From: Halarchaeum rubridurum
GTDB lineage: Archaea > Halobacteriota > Halobacteria > Halobacteriales > Halobacteriaceae
Assembly: GCF_014647115.1 (NCBI RefSeq)
Contig: NZ_BMOO01000003.1
Span: forward strand, 62,001-126,000
DNA: 64,000 bases
Direction: 5' to 3'
Shown here: positions 31,515-41,268 of the stretch, piece by piece
Layout: every line of letters begins with the position of its first letter
Position numbering within the stretch: position 1 is the first letter of the stretch
The notes under the pieces: model-generated
Told to the model about the DNA's origin: nothing
What the model saw: only the letters and a program-made list of their open reading frames with translations
Database searches by the model: none
Made by a program: the position numbers and the translations under genes

Positions 31515-34014
31515 GACACACACCGACACCGACATCGACGACAGCTCCGACGTCCGCGAGCGCATCGCCGCCGCCGCCGAGACGGTCGGCACGAACTGGC
31601 CGGTCCACTCCTTCGTGACCGCGAACCCCCTCTCGGGCTACGAGGACCGGCCCTTCCACGAGGCCGTCGAGCGCGCGAGCATCCTGCGGGGCGGCCGGGC
31701 CTACCCCGACCCCGAGACGTTCCGCGCCGCGTGGGAGCGCGGCGACGTCGACCCCGACCGCCTCCGCGCCGAACTTGACGCCCACGGCTACGAGTGCGAC
31801 CCCGAGGCGGCCCTCGAACTGCTCGCCGAGGCCGGCGACGATACCCGCGCCGTCCGCGACGACGCGACGGCGCGCGTCGATCGCGTCCTCGCGTCGTGGC
31901 TCGCGGCCTTCTGCGACGAGGGCGAGGCGTCGTGGCCGATGCCGAACCGCGAGGCGGGCTTCTACGACGCCTTCCGTGCCGTCGCGCGCCACGACTCGGC
32001 GATCCCCGATGCGGCCTCGCTCGCCGACGCGCCCGACGACCCCGCGGCCGCCGTCCGCGACGCCCTCGCCGACCGCCCGCGCGAGCGCTGGACCGCGATT
32101 TTCGAGGCGCACCTGAACGCCCTCCCCGGCTGGACCGGCCTCCTCACGTACCGCGCCGAGCGGGGCGACGAGTGGCAGGACGCCTATCCGGTCACGCTCG
32201 TCGGCTACCTCGCCGCGCGCCTCCTCCTCGTCGAGCGCTTCGACGCACCGCTCGACCCGCTTGCGGACGCGGACGGCGAGGAGACTGACACCGCGGGCGA
32301 CGCGTCCGGTGCCGACGACGCCGACGTCCCCATCGAGGAACCGTGGCTCCGCGCGTGGGAGGCGTCCTACCGCGGCGAAGTCGTGGACGCCGTCGCGGAC
32401 GCGAGCGCGGCGCGCCACGCGAGCGACGCGGACGACGACGGGCGCGCGGACGCCCAGCTCGTCTTCTGCATCGACACGCGCTCGGAGGTCTTCCGCCGCC
32501 ACCTCGAAGCCACGGGCGACTACGAGACGCACGGCTACGCAGGCTTCTTCGGCGTCCCGATGCGCTATCAGGGCTACGACGACGAGGCGAGCGCGGCCGC
32601 CTGCCCGCCCATCGTCGACGCCGAACACCACGTCCGCGAGCGCCCGGACGACGAGCGCGCCGACGAGCGCGCTGCCTACGACCGCTGGACGGGCCGCCTC
32701 CACGCGGGCGAGAAGGTCCTGAAGGCCGTGAAGTCGAACGCCGCGACCGCGTTCAGCTTCGTCGAGAGCGCCGGGAGCGCCTACGGCGCGGCGCTCGCCG
32801 CGCGCACGCTCGTCCCCGAGCGCGTCCACGACCTCGCCGACGCCTTCGACGCGCGCTTCCCGAGCGTCCCGGACTTCTGCGCGCCGAGCGTCGAACACGA
32901 CGGCGCGCACGAACACGGCCTCCCCGTCGGCATGACCCACGAGGAGCGCGTCGCGTACGCCGGCGCGGCCTTCGAGACGATGGGGTGGGACGACTTCGCG
33001 CGCCTCGTCGTCTTCACGGGTCACGCGAGCGAGACGGCGAACAACCCCTTCGAGGCGAGCCTCGATTGTGGCGCGTGCGCCGGCAACCCCGGCGGCCCGA
33101 ACGCGCGCGTGCTCGCCGCGATCTGCAACGACGACGCCGTCCGCGACGCGCTCCGCGAGCGTGGCCACGAGATTCCCGACGACACCGTCTTCCTCGCCGC
33201 CGAGCACAACACGACGACGGACGAGGTGACGCTCTACGACGGCGACGTCCCCGAGAGCCACGAACGCGACGTCGAGCGCCTCCGCGCGGACCTCGACCGC
33301 GCGCGCTCCGGCGCGGCCGCCGAACGCGCCGAGTCCATGGGCGGCGACCCCGACCCCGCGGACGCCGTCCGCGACGCCGAGCGCCGCGCCGCCGACTGGG
33401 CCGAGACCCGCCCCGAGTGGGGGCTCGCCGGCAACGCCTCGTTCGTCGTCGGTCCGCGCGACCTCACCGCCGATCTCGACCTCGACGGGCGCGCGTTCCT
33501 CCACTCCTACGACTGGCAGCGCGACGACGAGGGCGACGCGCTCGACGCGATATTCGCCGGTCCCGTCATCGTCACCCAGTGGATCAACGCCCAGTACTAC
33601 TGCGCGACCGTCGACAACGCCGCCTACGGCAGCGGCTCGAAGGTCACGCACAACCCCGTCGGGAACGTCGGCGTCTACCAGGGCAACGGCGGCGACCTCG
33701 CGGCCGGCCTCCCCCTCCAGTCGCTCATGGCCGCCGACGACGACCCCCACCACCAGCCCCTGCGCCTCTCCGTCGTCGTCCACGCCCCCGTCGAACGCGT
33801 CCGTGACGTCCTCGCCGACCACGAGGGCGTCCGCACGCTCTGCGAGAACGGCTGGCTCTCGCTCACCGTCGTCGACCCGACGCGCGGCCACGACGCCTAC
33901 GCCTACGAGGGCGGCTTCGCAATCGGCGACGCGGCGGAACGCGAGACAGCGTCCGAGACGGAAGCCGAAGCCGAGACGGAACCCGAGGCGACCGTCGCCG
34001 TCGCCGACGACTAA
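31504..34014 (+). CDS. dabA: DabA: inorganic carbon transporter soluble subunit (DUF2309)
   Basis: An 836-residue protein. The zinc site seen in bacterial DabA is conserved: FCIDTRSEV with Cys322 and Asp324, and FTGHASETANNPFEASLDCGAC with His507 and Cys522, the same H-x14-C spacing reported for DabA. Zinc and Asp form a beta-carbonic-anhydrase-like site. Two acidic insertions (residues about 255-280 and 300-315) and an acidic tail fit a halophile. It overlaps dabB by 11 bp and its stop (TAA) overlaps the stop of the convergent gene. Confidence 0.92.
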   Translation: MSTETHTDTDIDDSSDVRERIAAAAETVGTNWPVHSFVTANPLSGYEDRPFHEAVERASILRGGRAYPDPETFRAAWERGDVDPDRLRAELDAHGYECDPEAALELLAEAGDDTRAVRDDATARVDRVLASWLAAFCDEGEASWPMPNREAGFYDAFRAVARHDSAIPDAASLADAPDDPAAAVRDALADRPRERWTAIFEAHLNALPGWTGLLTYRAERGDEWQDAYPVTLVGYLAARLLLVERFDAPLDPLADADGEETDTAGDASGADDADVPIEEPWLRAWEASYRGEVVDAVADASAARHASDADDDGRADAQLVFCIDTRSEVFRRHLEATGDYETHGYAGFFGVPMRYQGYDDEASAAACPPIVDAEHHVRERPDDERADERAAYDRWTGRLHAGEKVLKAVKSNAATAFSFVESAGSAYGAALAARTLVPERVHDLADAFDARFPSVPDFCAPSVEHDGAHEHGLPVGMTHEERVAYAGAAFETMGWDDFARLVVFTGHASETANNPFEASLDCGACAGNPGGPNARVLAAICNDDAVRDALRERGHEIPDDTVFLAAEHNTTTDEVTLYDGDVPESHERDVERLRADLDRARSGAAAERAESMGGDPDPADAVRDAERRAADWAETRPEWGLAGNASFVVGPRDLTADLDLDGRAFLHSYDWQRDDEGDALDAIFAGPVIVTQWINAQYYCATVDNAAYGSGSKVTHNPVGNVGVYQGNGGDLAAGLPLQSLMAADDDPHHQPLRLSVVVHAPVERVRDVLADHEGVRTLCENGWLSLTVVDPTRGHDAYAYEGGFAIGDAAERETASETEAEAETEPEATVAVADD

Positions 34015-37000
34015 TCCCCCAGGAGCCCCGCGAGCGACGCGAACCACGACCCGACCGGCCCGTCCGGCGGCGTCGCCCGCCGCACCGTCGGGTCGACGCC
34101 GAGGCGCGTCACCGTCGCCGACACCGACCCCCCCACCTGTCGTTCGAGCAGCCACGCGTACGTCGCCGCCTGCAGGTCGTAGCGCCGCCGCGTCTCCCCG
34201 TCAGAGGGCGCGAGTGCGACCTTCAGGTCGTCGACGCGCCACGTCCCGTCCGGGGCGCGCGAGACGACGTCCGCGACGTTCTGCATCTCGACGGCCACCG
34301 CGCGCTCGCTGACGCGGACGACCGCGTCCACCGACTCCTCGACGAACACCGACTCGCTCTCGCGCAGGCGCGCCCACGTCTCGCTCGCCGCGAACTGCGG
34401 ACACACCCGCTCGGCGACGAACGCCCGGACGGCCGCGCGCTCCGCGTCGCCCGCGCCGCGACCGGCGAGCGCCTCGTCGAGCCGTCTGCGTAGCGGGCCC
34501 GCGCACTCCGCCAAGACCGTCGTCTCGACGCCGAGCGAGACGGCGCGCGTGAGCACCGCGTGTGCAACGGTGCCGACCGCGTCCGGGCCGAGCGCGTCGA
34601 ACGGGAGGCCGAGTTCGTCGGGCGGCGCCGCCCGCGCCGTGTGGAGGGCGGTCCGCTGGAGGTGCGCGAGCACGTGCTTCTCGGGGTCGCTCACGAGCGG
34701 GTAGAGCGTGCTCGCGTTGACGTGCCGCGGGGTCCACCCGGTCTTCGCGCGCGGGGTGGGCGTCGCCGCGGCCGGCGTCGGTGGCGGCGCCCGCGACGGG
34801 ACGCGGTCGACGAGCGGGACGTCGTTGACGCCGACCGCGAACGTCCGCTCCGGGTCGTCGGGACGCGGCGACGCCACGGTGTGCGTCCCGCCGCGCGTCG
34901 CGCGCTCCACCTCGAACGCGTCGGCGAGCGCGTCCGCCCAGTTCTCCCGCGGTCGGCGGCGCGCGGGGTCGCGGTCGCCGGGGAGCGGGACGACGAGGTG
35001 GTCGCGGGCGCGCGTCATGGCGACGTAGAGGACCCGCCAGCGCTCCGCGCGCTGCGCGCCCGCGGCGGCGGCCAGCGGCGGCGGCCCGGCGAGTCGGGCC
35101 TCCCCGGGGACCCACCGCTCGCTCGCCCACCGCAGGCCCGCGTCGCGGCGCGTGTCGTCCGGGTCGTCCCCCGCGGGATCGCGCGACGGGTGCGCGTAGA
35201 CGCCGGCGTCGAAGCCGGCGAGCGGCGGGGCGTCGTCGCCCGCGTCCGCCGGCGGCGCGAGCGCGAGGTGCTCGCCGCGCGCGACGAACGCGTCGCCGTG
35301 TGGCCCGTGGAAGCCCAGCCACGCCCCGAGGTCCGCGAGCGCGACGACGTCGGCCTCGTCGCCCTTCATGCCGTGGACGGTGCGGAAGACGACGTCGTGG
35401 GATTCGGTATCGGGGACGGGGACCTCCGGGCCGCCGCCGGGGGACGCGAGGAAGCGCCCGAGCGCGGCCGCGAGGTCGTCGAGGGTGCCGTCCTCGCCCG
35501 CCCACTCCGCCGCGCCGTCGCGGAGCGCGTCGAGCGCCGCCACGCGCCGCGACGGGTCGTCCCCCGCGAGGTCGAGGGGGTCGGCCGCGAGGTCGAGCGT
35601 ATCGAGCACGTCGTCGACGGTGGCGACGGGTGCACCGACGTGGCGCGCGCGCCGCCCCGCGAGCGCCGCGAGCGCGTCGAGGACGCGCTCCAGAGGGTCG
35701 TCGAGCCCCGATTCGTCCCCTGACGCGGCCGCGCGGACCGACCAGTCGGCGTCGGCGACGGCGTCGCGGAGCGCCGTCGGGAGCGTCGTGCCGTCGCCGT
35801 CGAGGTCGGCGTCGAGGAGCGCGCGCGTCCGCGCCGTATCCGACGGGTCGACGAGCCACCGGGCGACCGCCGCGGCGAGACGAACGAGCAGCCGGGCGAA
35901 GAGTCGCTCGCTCGCGTCCGCGACCGCGAACCCCCGCGCCGTCAGCGCCTCGGCGAACGTCCCCATCCGCGTCCGCCGCGGGAAGAGGACGGTCACGCTC
36001 GGGCGCTCGTCGCCGTCGTCGCCGTCGTTTTCGTCGTCGAACGTCCCACCCGCGAACGCGCCCGCCAGGTAGCTGGCGAGCGCGCGCGCCTCCTTCGCCG
36101 CCCAGTCGCGCGACCCCGGGGACGCGCTCGCGCCGTGCGCGGCGACGTGGACGCTCGGCTCGGCCGTCGCCTCGCGGTCCGCGACGAGGTGCGGGTAGTC
36201 GACGCCGACGGCGCCCCCGCCGGCGCGCGCGGGGTCGGCGAAGGCGTCGGCGAACACGGCGTCCACGGCCGCCGCGACGTCCGGCCGCGAGCGGTAGGTG
36301 CGCGCGGCACGCTCGCGGACGTGCACGTCCCAATCGACGCCGAAGTAGTCGCCGTCGGCGGCGGCGCGCGCGAAGCGCTCCGGGCTGGCGTTCCGCCACG
36401 TGTAGATGCACTGCTTGCGGTCGCCGACGAGCAGGACGCGCGTGTCGCTATCCACGAACGGCGCGAGCGCGTCGTGCTGGACGACGGAGACGTCCTGCGC
36501 CTCGTCCACGATCACCGTGTCGAGGCGGGCCGTGTACCGCTCGCGGACGTGCGCGCGGTAATCGCTCGCGTACCGCTCCGCCTCGAAGTACGCCGCAGTC
36601 CAGTGAGCGACGTCGAGGTGCGTGAGGAGCCCGCGCTCGCGCGTCAGCGCGTCGTACGCCTCTTCGTAGGCCGCGAGGAACGTCTGAAGGTCGTCGACGG
36701 CGTCGCGCCACGACTCGTGACACGCCCGGTCCGCCGCGACGAACGCCGCGCGCGCGTCGGCGTCGAAGCCCGCCGCCGTCTCGTCGGCCGTCCGCCGGTC
36801 CACGAAGCGTTCGACGTCGCGCAGGACGTCCGCGAAGTCCTCGGGCGCCCCCTCGGGATACGCGCCGTCGACGGCGTCGCGGAGGCGGTCCGCGAAGGCG
36901 TCGACGGAGAGGCGGCGCTGGCGGGCGGCCCGGAGCATCGCCGGGAGGAGGTCGTCGAGCCCCGCGGTGTGCTCCCCGCCCGGATAGGCGGCCTCGAGGC

Positions 37001-37517
37001 GCTCGACGCGCGCCGCGTGCTCGGGGTCGTCGCGGAGGGCGTCGAGGCAGTCCGATTCGAGCGCCGCGAGCCGCGTCGCGTCGCCGACCGTCGGCACGCC
37101 GTCGAACCCAACTTCGTGGGCGACGTCCGCGAAGACCGTGTGCAACACGCTGTCGACCGTGCCGAGCGTGTCGCTCCGCCGGAGGCGACGGGCGAGGTCG
37201 CTCGCGTCCTCGGCGTCGATGCCGACGTCCTCGCGCGCGGCGAGCGAGTCGAGCGCGGCCGCGACGCCGGGCCCGACCGCCGCGGCGTCGTCGCGCGCGA
37301 ACGAGGTGACGCAGAGGCCGCGCTCGGGCGCGCGCTCCCCCGCCGCGCGGCCCCGGGCGAGTACCGCGGCGGCGAGCCGGTCCGCGACCGTCGACTTCCC
37401 CGCCCCGGGGTTGCAGTCGAGGACGAACAGCCCGGCGTCGTGCGCGAGGAAGGCGTCGCGGAGGCGACGCTGTGCGCCCCGGAGCTCGGGGACCTCGTCC
37501 ACCCCTGACGCGGTCAT
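34011..37517 (-). CDS. UvrD-like helicase with C-terminal nuclease (AddA-like)
   Basis: A 1168-residue protein from the ATG at 37517. The SF1 helicase core begins with Walker A CNPGAGKST (residues 35-43), continues with the VIVDEAQDVS Walker B near 335, then motif III/IV RKQCIYTWRNA, and helicase domain 2 to about residue 790 (motif VI VLYVAMTRARDHL). A C-terminal PD-(D/E)XK-like nuclease reads MQNVADVV...VDDLKV...YDLQAATYAWLLE near 1100-1140. It resembles bacterial AddA. The partner gene upstream overlaps by ATGA, so they form a two-protein complex for double-strand break resection, by analogy. Confidence 0.85.
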   Translation of the reverse strand: MTASGVDEVPELRGAQRRLRDAFLAHDAGLFVLDCNPGAGKSTVADRLAAAVLARGRAAGERAPERGLCVTSFARDDAAAVGPGVAAALDSLAAREDVGIDAEDASDLARRLRRSDTLGTVDSVLHTVFADVAHEVGFDGVPTVGDATRLAALESDCLDALRDDPEHAARVERLEAAYPGGEHTAGLDDLLPAMLRAARQRRLSVDAFADRLRDAVDGAYPEGAPEDFADVLRDVERFVDRRTADETAAGFDADARAAFVAADRACHESWRDAVDDLQTFLAAYEEAYDALTRERGLLTHLDVAHWTAAYFEAERYASDYRAHVRERYTARLDTVIVDEAQDVSVVQHDALAPFVDSDTRVLLVGDRKQCIYTWRNASPERFARAAADGDYFGVDWDVHVRERAARTYRSRPDVAAAVDAVFADAFADPARAGGGAVGVDYPHLVADREATAEPSVHVAAHGASASPGSRDWAAKEARALASYLAGAFAGGTFDDENDGDDGDERPSVTVLFPRRTRMGTFAEALTARGFAVADASERLFARLLVRLAAAVARWLVDPSDTARTRALLDADLDGDGTTLPTALRDAVADADWSVRAAASGDESGLDDPLERVLDALAALAGRRARHVGAPVATVDDVLDTLDLAADPLDLAGDDPSRRVAALDALRDGAAEWAGEDGTLDDLAAALGRFLASPGGGPEVPVPDTESHDVVFRTVHGMKGDEADVVALADLGAWLGFHGPHGDAFVARGEHLALAPPADAGDDAPPLAGFDAGVYAHPSRDPAGDDPDDTRRDAGLRWASERWVPGEARLAGPPPLAAAAGAQRAERWRVLYVAMTRARDHLVVPLPGDRDPARRRPRENWADALADAFEVERATRGGTHTVASPRPDDPERTFAVGVNDVPLVDRVPSRAPPPTPAAATPTPRAKTGWTPRHVNASTLYPLVSDPEKHVLAHLQRTALHTARAAPPDELGLPFDALGPDAVGTVAHAVLTRAVSLGVETTVLAECAGPLRRRLDEALAGRGAGDAERAAVRAFVAERVCPQFAASETWARLRESESVFVEESVDAVVRVSERAVAVEMQNVADVVSRAPDGTWRVDDLKVALAPSDGETRRRYDLQAATYAWLLERQVGGSVSATVTRLGVDPTVRRATPPDGPVGSWFASLAGLLGD

Positions 37518-39643
37518 CGCTCGCCCTCCGCACTCCCGCCGAGCACGTCCGCGAGCGCGTCCGGCACGCGACGGTCGGCCGCGAGCAGCGCCGCGAGGTC
37601 GTCCCCCTCGATAGTCGGCGCGTCGGGCGCGACCGCGTCGAGGAACGGCGACCGGTGTGCGGTGACCCCGCCCGCGTCCGTCGTGAAGCGCGTGCAGACG
37701 AGCCCCGCGCTCGCCGCGCCGACGGCGTCCGCGAGGTGGTCGCGCTCCCGGGCCTCCGTCCACGCTCCCCGAACCCCGAGCGCCGCGCCGCCGCGGGGGC
37801 CGCCGTCGCCCGCCACGACCGCGTCGCGGAACGCCGGCGGGAACGCGCCCCGCGGTCGCTCGGGCCACTCGCCGTCGACGAACCCCACCGCGACGACGTA
37901 CGGCATCGAGCGCAGCCACGCGTCCGTCGCGTCCAAGACGTCGATCCGCTCCGCGTTGTCGTGCTCGCGTCGCCCCGGTCGGGTCGTCACGACCGCGTCG
38001 AGGACGTCCGCCACGGCCTCCCACGACGCCTCGACGTGCCCGCGCTCGCGCCAGTCGCCGTACTTCGCGGGGGCCTCGTCGAGCAGTTTGCGCGAGCGCG
38101 AGAGCGCCCGCGCGTTCCGCGACGTCGCACCCAGACCGGGGCCGTCGGCGTCGAGCACGGCCGGGAGGACGACGCGCTCGTGCGCGTCGAGCAACGGTCG
38201 GAGCGTCGCCTCGACGTCCGCGGGCCGCGGCGTACTCGCGTGCGTCTCGACCCACGCGAGCAGCCGCCTGACGCCGGCGCGCGCCACCGCCTCGCCGTCG
38301 CCGCCCGGCTCGAACGCGTCGAGTCGCCGCCGCCACGCCTCGACGGTGCCCGCCTCGTCCGCGAGCGCGCGGCGCACCGCCGCGACGTCGCCGTGGTCCA
38401 GCGGCCAGACGCCGCCCGGGTCGGCGTCCGGCGGCACCCACTCGGCGTCGAACGGCGCGAACAGCGCCGCCGGCGCGATGTCGCCAGCCGTTCCGCGCTC
38501 GCCATCATCCCCGTTCTCGGCGGCGGCGAGGAGCGTCGCGCACGCATCGAGCACCCGGTACGGCCGCGTCTCCCCGACCGCGAGCTGCGTCCAGACGGAG
38601 AGGTGACGACCGTACTCCCCCGCCGCCCGCGTCAGGGCGCGCTCGTAGCGGTCCACGTCCCGGGCGACGACCGCGACGTCGGCGAGCGCGACGCCGCGTT
38701 CGAGGAGCGCGTCCACGGCCGCCATCGCCGCGCGCGCCTCCTCGCGGCGCGTTGGCGCGACGATCTCGGCGACGGGAACGTCCGGCTCCAGTCTACCAGT
38801 GGTCGTCTCCGCGACGGTCACGTCCGCGGCGTCGACGGCCGGCCCCGCCGTGAGCCGGGACGCGAGCCGCTCCGCGACCCGCGGGCCCGTCCCCGCGCGC
38901 AAGAAGAGTCGAACGTCGGTGTCGGTGTGCGCCGCGACGGCGCCGAGGAGGTCGAGGAGCGGGCTCCCGACCGTGCTCACGCCCGCGAGCGAGACGCGCT
39001 CGATGCCGGAATACGCGTCCGTCCACGCCGCCCCGTCGCTCCGCGTGACCGCCTCACGCGCCGCGTGCAGCGCCGCCGCCGTCGAGACGGCCCGACTCGC
39101 CCGTTCGGCGAGCGCCGCGTCGATTCCGTCGAGTCCGTCCAGCAACGCCCGCGTCTCGCGCGCCGCCGTCGGCGGGAGCGCGTCGGCGACGGCCTCCAGC
39201 GCGTCGCGTCGCGCGCTCGTCCCGCCCGCCACGGTCGTCAGCTCCTCGCGCGCGGCCTCGACCCGCTCGACGTGGGCGGCGAGCTCCCCGCCGAAGATCG
39301 TCCGGAGCGGGTCGCTCGCCACGCTCTCGTCGTCGAGAACCCGTTCGAGGAGTCGGAGGCGGTCCGCGCGGTCGAGCGCGCCCCGGTCGGCCGCGCGCGG
39401 CGCGACGGCGCCCGCCACGTCGCCCGGCGAGACGAGGCGGAGCGAACTCCGCGGTCGCGACCGCTCGGCGAGCGCGCGCTTCAGGTTGCGTCGGTGGAGG
39501 CGTTCGGGCGTGAGAACGAGGTCCGTCGCGCCCGCGCGTCGCGTCGCCCGGTCGAGGAGTTCTTCGGGCTCCCCGACGTGGACGGTCAGCGACGCCGTGC
39601 GGTCGTCGCGGGACCCCGGAAACCCCGAGTCGGCGTCCGTCAT
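37514..39643 (-). CDS. AddB/RecC-like partner protein (709 aa)
   Basis: A 709-residue protein. The overall pattern is a helicase-like fold without clear Walker motifs: a beta-rich N-terminus (VGEPEELLDRATRR), motif-like VAEIVAPTRREEARAAMAAVDALL near 280, and the RecC/AddB-type VAVGFVDGEWPERPRG near 610. It overlaps the AddA-like gene by ATGA. It probably scaffolds the helicase-nuclease; a nuclease domain is not obvious. Identity is supported mainly by its gene pairing. Confidence 0.65.
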   Translation of the reverse strand: MTDADSGFPGSRDDRTASLTVHVGEPEELLDRATRRAGATDLVLTPERLHRRNLKRALAERSRPRSSLRLVSPGDVAGAVAPRAADRGALDRADRLRLLERVLDDESVASDPLRTIFGGELAAHVERVEAAREELTTVAGGTSARRDALEAVADALPPTAARETRALLDGLDGIDAALAERASRAVSTAAALHAAREAVTRSDGAAWTDAYSGIERVSLAGVSTVGSPLLDLLGAVAAHTDTDVRLFLRAGTGPRVAERLASRLTAGPAVDAADVTVAETTTGRLEPDVPVAEIVAPTRREEARAAMAAVDALLERGVALADVAVVARDVDRYERALTRAAGEYGRHLSVWTQLAVGETRPYRVLDACATLLAAAENGDDGERGTAGDIAPAALFAPFDAEWVPPDADPGGVWPLDHGDVAAVRRALADEAGTVEAWRRRLDAFEPGGDGEAVARAGVRRLLAWVETHASTPRPADVEATLRPLLDAHERVVLPAVLDADGPGLGATSRNARALSRSRKLLDEAPAKYGDWRERGHVEASWEAVADVLDAVVTTRPGRREHDNAERIDVLDATDAWLRSMPYVVAVGFVDGEWPERPRGAFPPAFRDAVVAGDGGPRGGAALGVRGAWTEARERDHLADAVGAASAGLVCTRFTTDAGGVTAHRSPFLDAVAPDAPTIEGDDLAALLAADRRVPDALADVLGGSAEGER

Positions 39644-39795
39644 CGAACGCCCCGCCGGTTCGCCGCGGGCGACCTAAACGACGGCGGTTCGACGGCGAGG
39701 CGGCGGGACCGGCGAGCGGGCGACGCGTGGTGACTCCGTTTTTCCCGTCGAGAGCCGATATCCGGTGGGAAATCCCCTTCGAGGGACGGCTATGC

Positions 39796-39800
39796 TTATC
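39796..39800 (+). promoter_or_regulatory. TATA-like box for the lipoprotein gene
   Basis: TTATC centred about 28 bp before the ATG at 39826 fits a leaderless transcript for the lipoprotein gene. Confidence 0.45.
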
Positions 39801-39825
39801 GTCGTCTCGACCGTCAGTATTTAAC

Positions 39826-41268
39826 ATGGACGTACGAACACCTGCCGGTACTCCGCGCGCTGTGGCACCCGGGACCGTCAGTCGCCGTCGCTTCCTGGCG
39901 CTCGGCGGCGCCGTCGCAGTCGGGTCGCTCGCGGGGTGTCTGAATCGCGCCGCGTCGTCGGTGACGAACACGGGCGCGTCGCCCGCGGCGGTGTTCGCGG
40001 GCACGAACCGGGACGACGGGACGGACGCCCCGTTCGAGATGGCTCGCGGCGGGCCGCACGTGAGTCGGTTGACGCCGACGGTGTCCGCTGGATCGGGGGC
40101 GCTGTCCGGTGCCGTCGAGTTGGAGGGGTGGGTCACGTCGTCCGCGGTGACGGCGACCGACTACAACTCGTCGCGGAGCAACCGGCCGCGGACGCGGGCG
40201 GTCGATGCGGACGCCGACGGGGACGCCGATGGGGACGGGGTGGACGACGCGACCGAGGACACCGCAGCGGTTCTCGCGTATCTGGACGGTGACGCGGTCG
40301 TCGCCGAGCGGTTCGCGGTCTGTCTGCCCGACGCGGCGGTTCCGGGCGGGAACGGGAGCATCCGGGAGGCGGTGACGCCCCAGCGACTCGTCGACTACAT
40401 GACGGGCCGTCTCGACGGCGAGGGGCGGGTGTACTCGTGGGGGACGCCGGAGGGCGGCCCGGGAGACCCCGATACGTCGGGCGACTGTGACGATGGCGAC
40501 CCGAGCGTGTACCCGGGTGCGGTATGCGGGACGTCGCCGCACCTCGTGGCCGACGTCACGGGACCGACGGCGACGGATACGGGCTTGGAGGTCGTGCGGG
40601 TGGCGGACGGGTCGGTGCTGGTCGTGAGCTCGGCCTCGACGACGGACGGCGGCTCCGAGGCGGTCTGTGCGACCGTCGACGACGACCCGTGTGGCCCGGG
40701 GGTGTGGGCGCGGACGACGGGGTCGAGCCCGTCGACCGGCGTGTCGGTCTATCAGGTGCTGGTCCAGCCGCCCGCGTGTCCACGTCCGTTCCCGGCGCTG
40801 CTGTACGTCCAGCGCTGTGAGAGCGACGGCCAGCTCATCTACACGGGCGGGTGGGTGATCGACGACGCCGCGCTCTACGGGGATTCGGTTACGGTGCTGT
40901 CGATGGCGGGGGCGTCGCGCGTGGTCGGCGTCGGTCTCGACGATTTAGACGTGAATGCGGACGGCGATGGACTCGGTGACGGGGTGGCACGGTCGCTCTC
41001 CGGCGGGCGTGCCGGCCGGGGCGCGCGGCTCGACGTCGGGGATGCCGAGACACTGGTGGCGCGCGGCGTGCTGTCGAAAGCGGGGAACGACGTCCTCGTC
41101 CGGAAGAAACCGGGCAGGCGGTCGGCCGACGGTGGCGATAGCGGGAGTGGGTTCTCCGTCCTGCATCTGGCGGTGGACGCGCCGGTGCTCCACCTGGTGA
41201 ACGCCGGGGCCGCCTCGGCGTCGGTGAAGTTCAAAGCCGGGGCCGAGCTGTCGAAGGCCGTGAACTGA
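39826..41268 (+). CDS. Tat-exported lipoprotein with MopE-like metal-binding motif
   Basis: A 480-residue protein. It opens with a twin-arginine signal SRRRFLALGG (residues 19-28) and a lipobox LAGC (Cys38), so it is exported folded and anchored by lipid. An Asp-rich tract DADADGDADGDGVDD (127-141) looks like a calcium-binding repeat, and residues 218-234 (SGDCDDGDPSVYPGAVC) match the MopE-type 'GDCDD.DP.vyPGA' metal site. A second NADGDGLGD occurs near 388. The rest is beta-rich with cysteines that could form disulfides. Role unknown; extracellular metal or calcium binding is inferred. Confidence 0.75.
   Translation: MDVRTPAGTPRAVAPGTVSRRRFLALGGAVAVGSLAGCLNRAASSVTNTGASPAAVFAGTNRDDGTDAPFEMARGGPHVSRLTPTVSAGSGALSGAVELEGWVTSSAVTATDYNSSRSNRPRTRAVDADADGDADGDGVDDATEDTAAVLAYLDGDAVVAERFAVCLPDAAVPGGNGSIREAVTPQRLVDYMTGRLDGEGRVYSWGTPEGGPGDPDTSGDCDDGDPSVYPGAVCGTSPHLVADVTGPTATDTGLEVVRVADGSVLVVSSASTTDGGSEAVCATVDDDPCGPGVWARTTGSSPSTGVSVYQVLVQPPACPRPFPALLYVQRCESDGQLIYTGGWVIDDAALYGDSVTVLSMAGASRVVGVGLDDLDVNADGDGLGDGVARSLSGGRAGRGARLDVGDAETLVARGVLSKAGNDVLVRKKPGRRSADGGDSGSGFSVLHLAVDAPVLHLVNAGAASASVKFKAGAELSKAVN

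Noticed and set aside
31348-34155. A 935-codon minus-strand frame opposite dabA.
   Set aside because: Antisense to dabA, whose zinc-site residues are intact; the frame has no recognisable domain.
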